Origin: an uncultured Eubacteriales bacterium
GTDB taxonomy: Bacteria; Bacillota; Clostridia; Oscillospirales; Acutalibacteraceae
DNA: 64,000 nt
Reading direction: 5' to 3'
Assembly (NCBI GenBank): GCA_934491515.1
Contig: CAKSTF010000002.1
Location: 84,349 to 148,348 of the forward strand
Below, one piece after another: positions 51,533-59,628 of the stretch (positions are counted from its first letter, which is position 1; every line of letters begins with the position of its first letter). Under the pieces are notes generated by a model, which saw only the letters and a program-made list of their open reading frames with translations, did no database searches and was not told the DNA's origin. The position numbers were made by a program, and so were the translations under genes.

Positions 51533-52218
51533 TACCCCTTTGTTTTTATATAGTAATTTTTAAGCGTTTCTTTTTGCTGAGGCGTTATCCTGTAACTTTC
51601 CCTTGCTTTTGTTATGGTTTTGTTATGCACCCATACCGGCAACCGTTTTTCTTTTATAAAAACCGCCGCGCTTTCATACTGTTTTGCAAGCGCAGTTGCA
51701 AAAAACCACGCAATCATCATATTTACGTAATATTCATCCGAATTTACGGCGGCGACAAAATCCAAATATTCCGGTTTAAAGTCGCTGTCTAAAAAATGCG
51801 TCATAAGCATTTTAATCCCGAATCGCACCGTATATATCCTGTCGGACGCCAGCCATTCCTTTATTTTTTCAAGCAGACGTCCCTTATTCTTTTTAAGAAC
51901 GGGCGGATTCATCATATCGCAGGTAGACCAGTTGTCGACAAACGGTAAAAATCCGTCAAGCGCTTTTATACATTCGTCGAAGTCACGTATTCTGCATATC
52001 AAAGCGCCGTGAAGATTGTTTTCCTCAAAATATTTATGCGGCAGGTCGGCAAAAAACTCCGCCGATTCGGCAGCGGTCAGTTCCCCTGCCAGTTTCCGTA
52101 AGGAGGGCGTTCTTACGCCGATTATTAGTTCCCTTTTCACATTCGGCACAAGTTTTGCGGTAAAATCCCCGTACTTTTCGTCTTTCAAAGAAAAAAGGGC
52201 TTGCCGTATTTTGTTCAT
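51532..52218 (-). CDS. DNA alkylation repair protein, AlkD-like
   Basis: 228 residues of HEAT-like helices, beginning IRQALFSLKDEKYGDFTAKL and with GVRTPSLRKLAGEL, then DNWSTCDMMNPP, a signature of the AlkC/AlkD family (PF08713-type), and WVHNKTITKARESYRIT at the end. Family members flip out alkylated bases such as 3-methyladenine without using a classical pocket. It shares a base with the ABC ATPase and has a consensus promoter at 52246-52274. Confidence 0.88.
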   Translation of the reverse strand: MNKIRQALFSLKDEKYGDFTAKLVPNVKRELIIGVRTPSLRKLAGELTAAESAEFFADLPHKYFEENNLHGALICRIRDFDECIKALDGFLPFVDNWSTCDMMNPPVLKKNKGRLLEKIKEWLASDRIYTVRFGIKMLMTHFLDSDFKPEYLDFVAAVNSDEYYVNMMIAWFFATALAKQYESAAVFIKEKRLPVWVHNKTITKARESYRITPQQKETLKNYYIKTKG

Positions 52219-52245
52219 TTTTTCGGAGCACCCCCAACCTCATAT

Positions 52246-52274
52246 ATTATAGTATTAAAGGCAGGTGATGTCAA
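52246..52274 (-). promoter_or_regulatory. Promoter of the alkD-ABC operon
   Basis: Minus strand TTGACA (52269-52274), 17-bp spacer, TATAAT (52246-52251). Confidence 0.85.
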
Positions 52275-52309
52275 GGAAAGCGGACCGTCCGACCGGTTTA
52301 AAAAAAGAA

Positions 52310-52336
52310 AAAACGCGGCGTTACACCGCGCTTTTT
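52310..52336 (-). terminator. Terminator after the DUF6273 gene
   Basis: AACGCGG / CCGCGCTT stem, followed on the minus strand by TTTTTTCTTTTTTT. Confidence 0.8.
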
Positions 52337-52365
52337 CTCTCCTCCTATATGTTATCGCGCCGCAA

Positions 52366-52881
52366 TCATACAGCAAACGCGGTAGGTTTTAAATGTAAAA
52401 GCGGTCTTACTCCGCAGCAGGGGCAGTCTCCCTCAAAACAGTAAACGCCGCCTGCGGGTGAAAACACCGTTATCCATACAACGTCTTTTATGTGTTCCGC
52501 CGTGGTATCCGGCGTAGCAGTCCATTCGTAACCTTCTTTTCTTTTCATTTTGTCTATGCTGCGGGCGTGTTTGCGCATAAAATCAAATGTGGGTATCGAA
52601 ATTCTGGATTTCATTCTGCCGTAGGTGTCTATTCCGTCATGAGAAAGCAGATCTGTCTCAAACTCGGCAATGTTTTCCGCACCTACCGTTTTTTCAATTT
52701 CCGGCAGAATATCTTCTTTCAAAAACAACAAAACATCACTTTGGGCAAAATTGCTTGTTCTTCCGAACGCCATGTTCCTTATGGGGCTTTCGGCAAGAAA
52801 GACGTAATTTCCGTTTGTTTTACCCGTTTTTACAAACGGTATTCCCGCAATTACGCACCTTCCCTTTTCAAGTTTAATCAT
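52366..52881 (-). CDS. DUF6273-domain protein (171 aa)
   Basis: No signal peptide. The region LLSHDGIDTYGRMKSRISIPTFDF and a later EWTATPDTTAEH..VWITVFSPAGG..CCGVRPLLHLK match the DUF6273 pattern known in many Firmicutes surface and phage-related proteins. Function is unknown. Stand-alone gene with its own terminator. Confidence 0.75.
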   Translation of the reverse strand: MIKLEKGRCVIAGIPFVKTGKTNGNYVFLAESPIRNMAFGRTSNFAQSDVLLFLKEDILPEIEKTVGAENIAEFETDLLSHDGIDTYGRMKSRISIPTFDFMRKHARSIDKMKRKEGYEWTATPDTTAEHIKDVVWITVFSPAGGVYCFEGDCPCCGVRPLLHLKPTAFAV

Positions 52882-52957
52882 TTTTTCTTTCTCCTTTTTT
52901 TATTACAAAACATCCCGCCGCGCCGTTTTTACAGATAACAAAACTTAATTTCTTTTG

Positions 52958-52986
52958 TTGACAATGATTGACAGTTATGCTATACT
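52958..52986 (+). promoter_or_regulatory. Promoter of the XRE regulator
   Basis: TTGACA (52958-52963), 17-bp spacer, TATACT (52981-52986). The leader to 53150 is about 155 nt and contains the dyads CCGCC/GGCGG and GGGTA..TACCC. Confidence 0.8.
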
Positions 52987-53149
52987 GTTTTTGTTGCCGC
53001 CGGCAGGCGGAATGTTTTGCGGCGTTGCATCCGTATCGGATGTGTTTTCCTTATACGCCTTTCAGGGTGGGTAATCAATACCCAAGTATGGGGTTTTACT
53101 ACTCATTTATGGTATTTTCGGTTTTATAGATGAGCATTGGGAGTTTTTC

Positions 53150-53530
53150 ATGAATATCAAAAGGTTAAAAGAGTTAAAAAATTTATCGGGTTTAACAAAT
53201 GAAAAGATTTCAAAAAAGAGTGGTGTGCCTTTAAGCACGGTTACAAGAATCATGAGTGGACAGACCGATAATCCGAGCGTTCAGACCATTAAGGAACTGG
53301 TCTCGGTTATGGGCGGCTCGCTTGATTATATTTTTGAGCTTGACAACCCGAAAGGAGAAACAGAAGAGGACAACAGCGACAACCTCCTCAACCTTTATAA
53401 AAAAGTTGTTGCCAACAAAAACCGTACCATACATATTCTATCGGTAGCCATAGCAATTTTAGGCGCGGTTATTGTTTTCATCCTGCTTTACGACGTTCTT
53501 AACGGTTCGGTAGGTTATATAAGGTATTAA
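53150..53530 (+). CDS. XRE-family HTH regulator with membrane tether (126 aa)
   Basis: HTH of the XRE type at 1-62 (LKELKNLSGLTNEKISKKSGVPLSTVTRIMSG), an acidic spacer, and a transmembrane helix at about 97-116 (ILSVAIAILGAVIVFILLYDVL). The combination suggests a regulator held at the membrane and released or sensing there. AGTTTTTC upstream gives a weak ribosome site (GGGAG at 53139). Terminator at 53553-53590. Targets unknown. Confidence 0.82.
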   Translation: MNIKRLKELKNLSGLTNEKISKKSGVPLSTVTRIMSGQTDNPSVQTIKELVSVMGGSLDYIFELDNPKGETEEDNSDNLLNLYKKVVANKNRTIHILSVAIAILGAVIVFILLYDVLNGSVGYIRY

Positions 53531-53552
53531 GCAAAAATCACTGTAATAAAGG

Positions 53553-53592
53553 GACTGCCCTCGGCCGCAAAACGACCGAGGGCAGTCTTTTT
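53553..53592. terminator. Terminator after the XRE gene
   Basis: GACTGCCCTCGG / CCGAGGGCAGTC stem followed by TTTTTC on plus. Confidence 0.85.
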
Positions 53593-53647
53593 CACAAGTT
53601 ACTGTGTACCGTAATTATCGGCAAGAAAGATTTAATTAAAATCCGCT

Positions 53648-54673
53648 TCAGCAATAAAATTCCATCGGATACGTCAGATATTCGTTCGGCAAAAGCCGGT
53701 CGGCGGTAACGTAACCGGCAGGTGCGGCCAAAAGACTCGGCAGCCTGTTAACGATTGTGGCACAGGTATGCTCTACCGTGGCAGGTTTTACAACATGGAA
53801 CTCGGTATCGGGTTCGCCCGTAATTTTCCAATCGCACATATCGCCGTCGTCGGGGCCGTACACCTTACCGATGGTTTCTTCCTCAATGGTAATGCCCTGT
53901 ATTGTTTCAATAGTAACCACGGCGGACATACCGATACAGCGTCCCGCCTTGATGGTCTTACCGAGGGTAGAGGATTCGATATCACGGTCAATAATATAAG
54001 GTACGTGCTTTTGGGTAATGGACTTTACGGTCAATCCCAGTTTGTCGGCAAGCGCTTCGGAGGCATTCCATGCATATGAAGGCTCGAAAGAATCGGGATG
54101 GGCAATCTGCTGTTCAAATTCTTCCTTTGTAAGGTCGCAGCCGTGCGCTTTGGCAAGCGCTAAGCCGTACTCATCAACATTGTAACTGTAAGCGCCCTTA
54201 ATCTTAGTGATTTTATTACAGCCGCCGGCAATAAGCGCCACCATATTTATCCAGAAAATATCCTGCATGCCGCTGCCGGTGACGGTGCATCCGGTTTCTT
54301 TGGCTATTGCATCCAAACGATTGATCTGCGCTGATGAAGTTGTCCACGGATATATGGCTTCCTCGCAGGTGGTAATAACATTGATACCTCGCATAACGCA
54401 TTTTTCTACATGCTCGTAAATATCCCCGATAAAACTGAAGAGTGTTACAACGGCTACGTCCGCGTCACATTCGTCAAGCACCTTGTCTGCGTCGTCCGAA
54501 ATTATTACACCCGTTTTCAGGCCGAGGCCCGCAAAATCGCCTACGTCCTGTCCTACAACATCGGGATTAACGTCAATAGCGCCCACAATCTGTGCGCCGT
54601 GTTCGTGCAGATAACGCAGAATATACTTGCTCATCTTTCCGCAGCCGTACTGTACAACTTTGATTTTTTCCAT
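53648..54673 (-). CDS. 2,4-diaminopentanoate dehydrogenase-like oxidoreductase
   Basis: 341 residues. Rossmann N-terminus VVQYGCGKMSKYILRYL with the Gly-rich loop, a dihydrodipicolinate-reductase-like central domain and the C-terminal signature VNRLPSLLAAPAGYVTADRL, shared with ornithine-pathway diaminopentanoate dehydrogenase (Ord). No other ornithine or lysine fermentation genes are adjacent, so the substrate is uncertain. AAAGGAGGAATTTTT precedes the start. Confidence 0.75.
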   Translation of the reverse strand: MEKIKVVQYGCGKMSKYILRYLHEHGAQIVGAIDVNPDVVGQDVGDFAGLGLKTGVIISDDADKVLDECDADVAVVTLFSFIGDIYEHVEKCVMRGINVITTCEEAIYPWTTSSAQINRLDAIAKETGCTVTGSGMQDIFWINMVALIAGGCNKITKIKGAYSYNVDEYGLALAKAHGCDLTKEEFEQQIAHPDSFEPSYAWNASEALADKLGLTVKSITQKHVPYIIDRDIESSTLGKTIKAGRCIGMSAVVTIETIQGITIEEETIGKVYGPDDGDMCDWKITGEPDTEFHVVKPATVEHTCATIVNRLPSLLAAPAGYVTADRLLPNEYLTYPMEFYC

Positions 54674-54837
54674 AAAAATTCCTCCTTTAAAATTTATGCA
54701 CCTTATAAAGGCGCAGCAAATCTTTTACCGGCTTTATATTTATAATTTTAACCGTTTTAGGACGAATATAAACATATTAAAAAACAAAGTGCCGAAAAAA
54801 TCCCGCCGCGCAAGGGACAGGATTTAAAAATATAACA

Positions 54838-54886
54838 GGCAAACCAACCGTGATACAGCGATTTCGATTGCTTTGCCTGTTTTTTT
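54838..54886. repeat. Short palindrome related to the MITE-like terminal repeats
   Basis: ACAGGCAAA...TTTGCCTGT followed by seven T. The left arm matches the MITE left end at about 19 of 25 positions and the right arm starts AGGCAAAGCAATCG when read in reverse. It may be a deleted relic, and it also works as a terminator for the GNAT gene on the minus strand. Confidence 0.45.
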
Positions 54887-54902
54887 ACAATGCGAATTTC
54901 AT

Positions 54903-55421
54903 TTATAAAAGCAATTCATAAAGATAAAATTCCGCAATTCCCGTGTTTTCCGTATGCCACCGCACCGAACCTTTTTTGCAAAACCCGATAGATTCATAAA
55001 GTCTGTGCGCAGGCGCGTTGCAGAAAAGGGCGTCCAACCGAACCGCCTTTTTTCCAAGCGTTTTACCGAGTTCCAATACCGCCTGCATGGTCCTGCGTCC
55101 GATTCCGCGCCCACGACAGTCCGGAGAAACGCAAAGAATGTGCACAACGGCAACTTTGTTGTCTGCAAATTCAACAGACCAGTCTGCTCCGTGATAATCG
55201 GAAGACTGATCCGTAACCGCAACAGCCGAAAAAATCCTGCCGTTTTCTTCCCAAAAATATATCGCGCCGTTTTTAATATAATTTTTTATCATATCATCGG
55301 TCGGATGCTTGCCGTAAATCCAACGCGAAAATACCGCGGTATTTTCCGAACGGTTTACAGCGTCCGTGTAAAAATATTTTAATTTTTCAAAATCGCAGAC
55401 GTCCGCTTTTTTTAATTTCAT
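54903..55421 (-). CDS. GNAT-family N-acetyltransferase (172 aa)
   Basis: Start at the ATG 55421 after AGGGGATTAT; the longer frame begins in the hairpin upstream. Acetyl-CoA loop VSPDCRGRGIGRRTMQAVLELGK and the GNAT end HRLYESIGFCKKG place it in the family. Target amine not known. Lies between two terminator-like palindromes. Confidence 0.87.
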   Translation of the reverse strand: MKLKKADVCDFEKLKYFYTDAVNRSENTAVFSRWIYGKHPTDDMIKNYIKNGAIYFWEENGRIFSAVAVTDQSSDYHGADWSVEFADNKVAVVHILCVSPDCRGRGIGRRTMQAVLELGKTLGKKAVRLDALFCNAPAHRLYESIGFCKKGSVRWHTENTGIAEFYLYELLL

Positions 55422-55440
55422 ATAATCCCCTAAGGCCGGT

Positions 55441-55477
55441 AAAAAACGGCAAGTGCCATAAGGTACCTGCCGTTTTT
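55441..55477 (-). terminator. Terminator of the SDR gene
   Basis: AAAAACGGCA..GT..CC / GG..AC..TGCCGTTTTT stem with an ATAA loop, like the tRNA-Leu terminator at 28122. Confidence 0.8.
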
Positions 55478-55541
55478 GCCTCTGGTACCGATAACAGATT
55501 CGGTAAAACAAATATTCGGACGACAGCGGCGCAATTATCTC

Positions 55542-56333
55542 TTACTTCGCATAAATTTTACCGACTATACGGTTAACAATCCGCGTCGGCAAGATTTTTT
55601 TTAAAAGTCCGACGGCTTTATACTGTGTGCCTATAATTAAAACCGGCTTCCCTGATTTTTTTGAGGCAATTTTGGCAATGTATTTTCCGGCGACTTCAGG
55701 TAGCATACCGCCTTGTTCGTCCTTTTCCATTTTCTCTACCGAGCGTGAAATTCTTCCGCCGTAAATATCGTCTCCTTGGGTGTTTTTATGCCTTGCCGCA
55801 GTAAAAGCGGTGTGAATGTCACCGGGTTCAACGCAAACTGCAGTTATATTAAATTCACGCACTTCATTGATAAGCGCCAGCGTATAAGAACATAGCGCCG
55901 CTTTGGCGGCAGAATAAAAACTTTGAAAAGGAATGGCAATATCGCCCGCAACCGAACCGATATTTACAATGCGCCCGAATCCCTGTTTTCGCATAACCGG
56001 CAGCACGGCTTTGCACATTCTGACTGCGCCGAAAAAGTTAACATTAAACTGCTGTTCGGCGTCCTCGGTCTTTGTAAATTCAATAGCGCCCGAAATGCCA
56101 AAACCTGCGTTGTTTATCAATACGTCAATACGTCCGCTTTCCGCAATAACTGTATTAACCGCTTTAAAAACCTCTTGTTCATTGGTTACATCGGCACGCA
56201 GGCTTACCACATTGTCGCTGTCGCCGCCGCGGCGTGAAATACCGTATACTTTGTATCCGCGTTTTAGCATATTTTCGGCAGTGGCTCTGCCTATTCCTGA
56301 ATTAGCGCCGGTTATTATACATACTTTCATCAT
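55542..56333 (-). CDS. Short-chain dehydrogenase/reductase (263 aa)
   Basis: Classical SDR: TGANSGIGRATAEN cofactor loop at 7-20, NNAGFGI at about 75, catalytic Ser in GSVAGD and Tyr-x3-Lys in YSAAKAAL. C-terminus basic. Probably uses NADP, from Arg residues after the second strand (YGISRRGGDS). Substrate unknown. Stand-alone. Confidence 0.9.
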   Translation of the reverse strand: MMKVCIITGANSGIGRATAENMLKRGYKVYGISRRGGDSDNVVSLRADVTNEQEVFKAVNTVIAESGRIDVLINNAGFGISGAIEFTKTEDAEQQFNVNFFGAVRMCKAVLPVMRKQGFGRIVNIGSVAGDIAIPFQSFYSAAKAALCSYTLALINEVREFNITAVCVEPGDIHTAFTAARHKNTQGDDIYGGRISRSVEKMEKDEQGGMLPEVAGKYIAKIASKKSGKPVLIIGTQYKAVGLLKKILPTRIVNRIVGKIYAK

Positions 56334-56487
56334 TTAAAAATCACCGTATTGTAGCATACCATTAAGAAGACAAGTAATCAAGTTTTTAGTTGTACACCGA
56401 ATTTCTTACCTTTTACCCATTGTTTATTATTTTTCCAAAGTTTCAAAACAACTTTAAGCAAGAGTGAAAAGGTAATAGGTAATAAAT

Positions 56488-56517
56488 AAGTCCCAAAGAC
56501 GAAAGTCTTTGGGACTT
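56488..56517 (-). terminator. Original terminator of the disrupted tRNA locus
   Basis: AAGTCCCAAAGAC / GTCTTTGGGACTT perfect stem with GAAA loop directly after the displaced tRNA 3' half, as expected if the initiator tRNA once ended here. Confidence 0.75.
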
Positions 56518-56562
56518 TGGTTGCGGGGACAGGACTTGAACCTGCGACCTCCGGGTTATGAG
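56518..56562 (-). other. attachment site with displaced 3' half of the initiator tRNA
   Basis: 45 bp that match the 3' part of the intact tRNA (62261-62305) with three mismatches. Identity stops in the anticodon loop, so this fragment is not a functional tRNA. It is the far attachment site of the integrative element. Confidence 0.9.
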
Positions 56563-56671
56563 TAGTAGGGTATAGGAATTAAAAACCTTATGAGGGCAAA
56601 AATACGGGTATTTTACCCCTTTTTTAAGTGTTTTTTGCCTTAAAATTTCTCTCATACCTATTTTAGTCTTA

Positions 56672-56695
56672 AAAAGTGTAGGAGAAAAGTGTAGG
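56672..56695. repeat. Paired arm-type sites, left end of the element
   Basis: AAAAGTGTAGG at 56672-56682 and 56685-56695, 13 bp apart, just past the integrase stop. A matching pair lies at the other end. Confidence 0.65.
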
Positions 56696-57829
56696 TTATC
56701 TATTTTCCGAGGCATTGATTATTTTAAGGGCGGTTTTGTTTCCGAGTGAATGATAATATTTAAACATTGTTTGTATTGAATGACCTGTAAATTTTGCTAA
56801 ATCAAATGGTTCTACACCGTTAGCAAGTGTTCTGTTTATAAAACATTTTCGTAATGAATGTAGACCCATTGGCTTAACCTCCGCCCGTTTACACATATCG
56901 TGGAATGCTCTTAAAAGGTTTCGTTGCTCCATTAGTGTTCCTGTTGATGTGGTAAATATAAACGGAGATTTTATTTTATGTTCTTTTTTATACTCTAATT
57001 GTTTTTTTATTGCCCCTGTCGCAAAACCGTTAAAATATATTGTTCTTTCGCTCTGTGTGGTTTTTAAGTCGTTTATGACCTTTATTGTTGTTGTTTTATT
57101 ATCGTTGCTTAAAACCCGTTTTATTGACCGTTCTAGTGTGGTGTAATATACTTCTTCACCCTCTATAACGGTTTTATGTATATCTTGTTCTTTTATCGCT
57201 AATTCGCTTGCCCTTATGCCGGTTTCCCCTAAAAACATAATCGCATTATAATAAAATGTTTTTTGGTTCTCCTCGTTCATCATTATTTTTGTGTAGTCCT
57301 CTGTTGTTAAAACATTTTTTGCTGTGTGTTGTGCTTTGGGTTTTGGCGGTGTGAAATCGGAAAGAGGGTTTTCATATATTATTTTTTCTTTGATAGCAAA
57401 ATTAATAACCGTTTTTAGGTCTGTATATATATTATAAACTGTCTTTGTGCTTTTTCCTTGATTTTCGCATAAATCGTTTAAATATCGTGAAAGTGTTAAT
57501 TGATTGAGGTTTTTAATTTTTTGTTTTCCCATTAGTGGCAAAAGGTGTTTATTAAAATTTGCTGTTGTGTTCTTTTTTGTCGTTTCTGAAACGGTCGTTT
57601 CTTGAAGCCACTTTTTGAAAACGACTTCAAGGGTTAAATCTTGTGCTAATTTTTCATTTTTTATAGTTGTTTTACTTATTTGCTCGGCTTGAAAAAGTAG
57701 GGCTTCTTTTTCTGTATCAAAAGTTTTTTGAGGTCTTTTGATTTTGCCCGTTTTGTCTTTGTAATAACCTACCCATAACCATTTACCGTTTTTGTGTTGT
57801 ATTGTTCCTGTTCCGTATTTGCTTTGCAT
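56696..57829 (-). CDS. int: Tyrosine integrase of the mobilizable element (377 aa)
   Basis: Start at the ATG 57829, eight bases after AAGGAGG; an in-frame TTG two codons earlier is less likely. N-terminal arm-binding domain (SKYGTGTIQHKNGKWLWVGYYKD), SAM-like core-binding domain and catalytic domain with Arg in GETGIRASEL, His-x-x-Arg in GLHSLRKCF, His in TGHSIQTM and Tyr in FKYYHSL. Unlike the recombinase at 6540 it lies beside an att site in a tRNA, so it mediates integration into and excision from tRNA-fMet. Confidence 0.92.
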   Translation of the reverse strand: MQSKYGTGTIQHKNGKWLWVGYYKDKTGKIKRPQKTFDTEKEALLFQAEQISKTTIKNEKLAQDLTLEVVFKKWLQETTVSETTKKNTTANFNKHLLPLMGKQKIKNLNQLTLSRYLNDLCENQGKSTKTVYNIYTDLKTVINFAIKEKIIYENPLSDFTPPKPKAQHTAKNVLTTEDYTKIMMNEENQKTFYYNAIMFLGETGIRASELAIKEQDIHKTVIEGEEVYYTTLERSIKRVLSNDNKTTTIKVINDLKTTQSERTIYFNGFATGAIKKQLEYKKEHKIKSPFIFTTSTGTLMEQRNLLRAFHDMCKRAEVKPMGLHSLRKCFINRTLANGVEPFDLAKFTGHSIQTMFKYYHSLGNKTALKIINASENR

Positions 57830-57952
57830 TAACAAAACCTCCTTAACCTACATTTTACCCGACGGTCTTTGCTTTGTCAAGCCCTTGTTTCTCTTTTTCT
57901 TTTTGCTTAGTCCTTTTTATCTTATTGTTTTATCTTTTCTTTTTGTTTTTGT

Positions 57953-58019
57953 TAATAGTTAAAAGTTAAAAGTTAAAGGTTAATCGGTAATAGTTAATCG
58001 TTAATAGTTAATAGTTAAA
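57953..58019. repeat. Iteron-like GTTAATAGTTAA repeats
   Basis: A run of imperfect direct repeats of the GTTAATAGTTAA / GTTAAAA type in the gap between int and the small plus-strand genes. May be a replication or regulator-binding region of the element, or simple AT-rich repeat. Confidence 0.55.
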
Positions 58020-58062
58020 CGGAAGAAACCATACAAAAAATATTTTTTCTCGTTTTTGTTTC

Positions 58063-58078
58063 TTGTCTGTCATATTTA
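58063..58078 (+). promoter_or_regulatory. Shared IME motif upstream of the small plus-strand operon
   Basis: TTGTCTGTCATATTTA, reverse of the core of the 23-bp repeats at 58909 and 60871. It lies 37 bp before the 58115 gene. Confidence 0.5.
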
Positions 58079-58114
58079 CATTACAAAAATAAAAATGAGA
58101 AAGGAGTTTTTTAT

Positions 58115-58345
58115 ATGTTAATGAAATATATTTTTAGCATACAAAACAACTTGACAAATGAACAGATAGGCGAGTTAGTTCGTTTAATGAACGAATACCA
58201 ATTTAACGGAAATATCACTACAACAGAGGAAACAGACAAATTAGTTAAATATTTGTTTGAAAATGTGGCTATTAAAAAGATTGATATTAGAAACAACGAC
58301 AAAAAGAGAAAACAAGAATATTACAAAAGGAAAAAGGAGGGCTGA
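58115..58345 (+). CDS. Small IME protein (76 aa)
   Basis: Begins with GAAAGGAGTTTTTTAT before the ATG. Reads MLMKYIFSIQNNLTNEQIGEL, with a basic C-terminus (NDKKRKQEYYKRKKEG) that suits nucleic-acid binding. Two bases before the next gene, so co-translated. No family recognised. Confidence 0.7.
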   Translation: MLMKYIFSIQNNLTNEQIGELVRLMNEYQFNGNITTTEETDKLVKYLFENVAIKKIDIRNNDKKRKQEYYKRKKEG

Positions 58346-58347
58346 TT

Positions 58348-58824
58348 ATGGGCTTAAAAACAGGACAAAAGAAAGGTATTAACATTTATTACGATTATAG
58401 AAAAACCGTTTTTGAATTACTGACAGATAAACAACTAAGGAATGTTATTTACTGCCTTTTAGATTTAGATGAGCACGGCGAAATTACAGAAAATAAAAAA
58501 AGTTATGAGGAAATACAAAAAGACAACACGGCTAAAATTGTTTTTGATATTTTGAAAGCGAATAACGAAAGGGCTTCCGCAGCCTGGCACCGTATAAACA
58601 AAGCGAAACATCCCGAACTATATCAAGATGAAACCGAGAACGAGTATTTACCCTCGGAAACTATAAAAAACGATTTAAGGGGCATTTCTGACAACGATGG
58701 AGGCATTACAGAAAACAGGGAAGAAGATGCCTTTGAGTTTTTCGGTAATTTACTTGAACAAGAGAAAAACGAAAAGATAACAGATGACAACATAGATGAC
58801 TTGGAAAAACTTAACGGTTTTTAA
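58348..58824 (+). CDS. DUF6291-like protein, possible replication or phage-type accessory
   Basis: 158 residues. The N-terminal part, YYDYRKTVFELLTDKQLRNV and LLDLDEHGEI, resembles DUF6291 proteins found near phage and element replication genes; C-terminal half is acidic and charged. No helicase or primase motif is present. A terminator follows at 58828. Confidence 0.6.
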   Translation: MGLKTGQKKGINIYYDYRKTVFELLTDKQLRNVIYCLLDLDEHGEITENKKSYEEIQKDNTAKIVFDILKANNERASAAWHRINKAKHPELYQDETENEYLPSETIKNDLRGISDNDGGITENREEDAFEFFGNLLEQEKNEKITDDNIDDLEKLNGF

Positions 58825-58827
58825 TAA

Positions 58828-58858
58828 AAAAACCTCCGAGCGTGCGCTCGGAGGTTTT
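58828..58858 (+). terminator. Terminator of the DUF6291-like gene
   Basis: AAACCTCCGAGCG / CGCTCGGAGGTTT stem, four-base T run. Confidence 0.8.
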
Positions 58859-58908
58859 CCTGCTTAATAGGCTTATACAGGCGAAAAAAGAAAAGTATTA
58901 ATTATATG

Positions 58909-58931
58909 GACAAAATAAGTATGACAGACAA
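58909..58931. repeat. 23-bp direct repeat (copy 1)
   Basis: Identical to 60871-60893 over 23 bp, both containing AATAAGTATGACAGACAA. Confidence 0.75.
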
Positions 58932-58935
58932 AAAG

Positions 58936-58961
58936 AAAAAAGGGGCGCTTGCCCCTTTTTT
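58936..58961 (-). terminator. Terminator of the surface-type gene
   Basis: AAAAGGGGC / GCCCCTTTT stem abutting the stop at 58963; T-rich on both strands. Confidence 0.7.
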
Positions 58962-58962
58962 G

Positions 58963-59628
58963 TTAGTTTAAGATGTATGTATAACCCGTTTTACTTGCCC
59001 CGTTTTGTGTTAATGTGCTTTCCCCTGGCTGTTCTATTTTTAGTGTGGTTGTGCCATCCGAAGATGTAAATTTAGCGGTATAGGTTATTTCTAATGTGCC
59101 TTTCATTTTAATGTGTGTTATTTTTCCCTCTGTTGCTTTTTCATTGAATTTTTGAATGTCGGTTATTTGTTTTTCTGTTTCTACAAAATAAACATCAATA
59201 GTAATAATTTTGTTATATCTAAATATACCGCTTCCCAATTTTTCTCCGGTCGGTAAAAGTTTTTCATAAGTTTTACTCCATATTTCCGTAAGTGTTCCCG
59301 TGTATTCGGTCGGTTCGGTTGTGCTTGGGTTGCTCGGTTCTCCTGTTGGGTTGCTTGGCTCCGAGCCTCCGCCCGTTGGGTTGCTTTCCTCTCCTCCTGT
59401 CGGTGTGCTTGGGTCTGTTGGGTTTGTGGGGGTGCTTGGCTCTCCTGTTGTGTTGTCGGTGTCTACCTGTTTAAGTGCTTTATTTTCCACAAAATCAAAA
59501 CCCGTATAGGTTGCTTTAAAACCTTTCGCTACAACCCCCCCAAAGGGTGTAGCAAGTGCTAACATAACTGATAATATTAAAATTAAAACTACTATCCATC
59601 CGTAATGGCTCAATGTTTCTTTATCCAT
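58963..59628 (-). CDS. IME-encoded membrane-anchored protein with Pro/Thr-rich linker (221 aa)
   Basis: N-terminal helix at about 8-28 (YGWIVVLILILSVMLALATPFGG), the same short SHYGWIV..ATPFGG start seen in several Clostridial surface proteins. Residues 56-107 are a Thr/Pro/Gly/Ser-rich repeat (TNPTDPST, SEPSNPTGEPSNPS). A beta-rich domain follows at 115-221 (EIWSKTYEKLLPTGEKL, TYTAKFTSSDGTTTLKI). No peptidase motif. A surface role for the mobile element, such as cell-contact or immunity, is possible. Confidence 0.65.
   Translation of the reverse strand: MDKETLSHYGWIVVLILILSVMLALATPFGGVVAKGFKATYTGFDFVENKALKQVDTDNTTGEPSTPTNPTDPSTPTGGEESNPTGGGSEPSNPTGEPSNPSTTEPTEYTGTLTEIWSKTYEKLLPTGEKLGSGIFRYNKIITIDVYFVETEKQITDIQKFNEKATEGKITHIKMKGTLEITYTAKFTSSDGTTTLKIEQPGESTLTQNGASKTGYTYILN

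Noticed and set aside
56518..56562. A second tRNA gene
   Set aside because: Only the 3' half is present; the sequence stops matching in the anticodon loop, as expected of a displaced attachment site.
57951..58020. CRISPR array
   Set aside because: Repeats are short, imperfect and without regular unique spacers.
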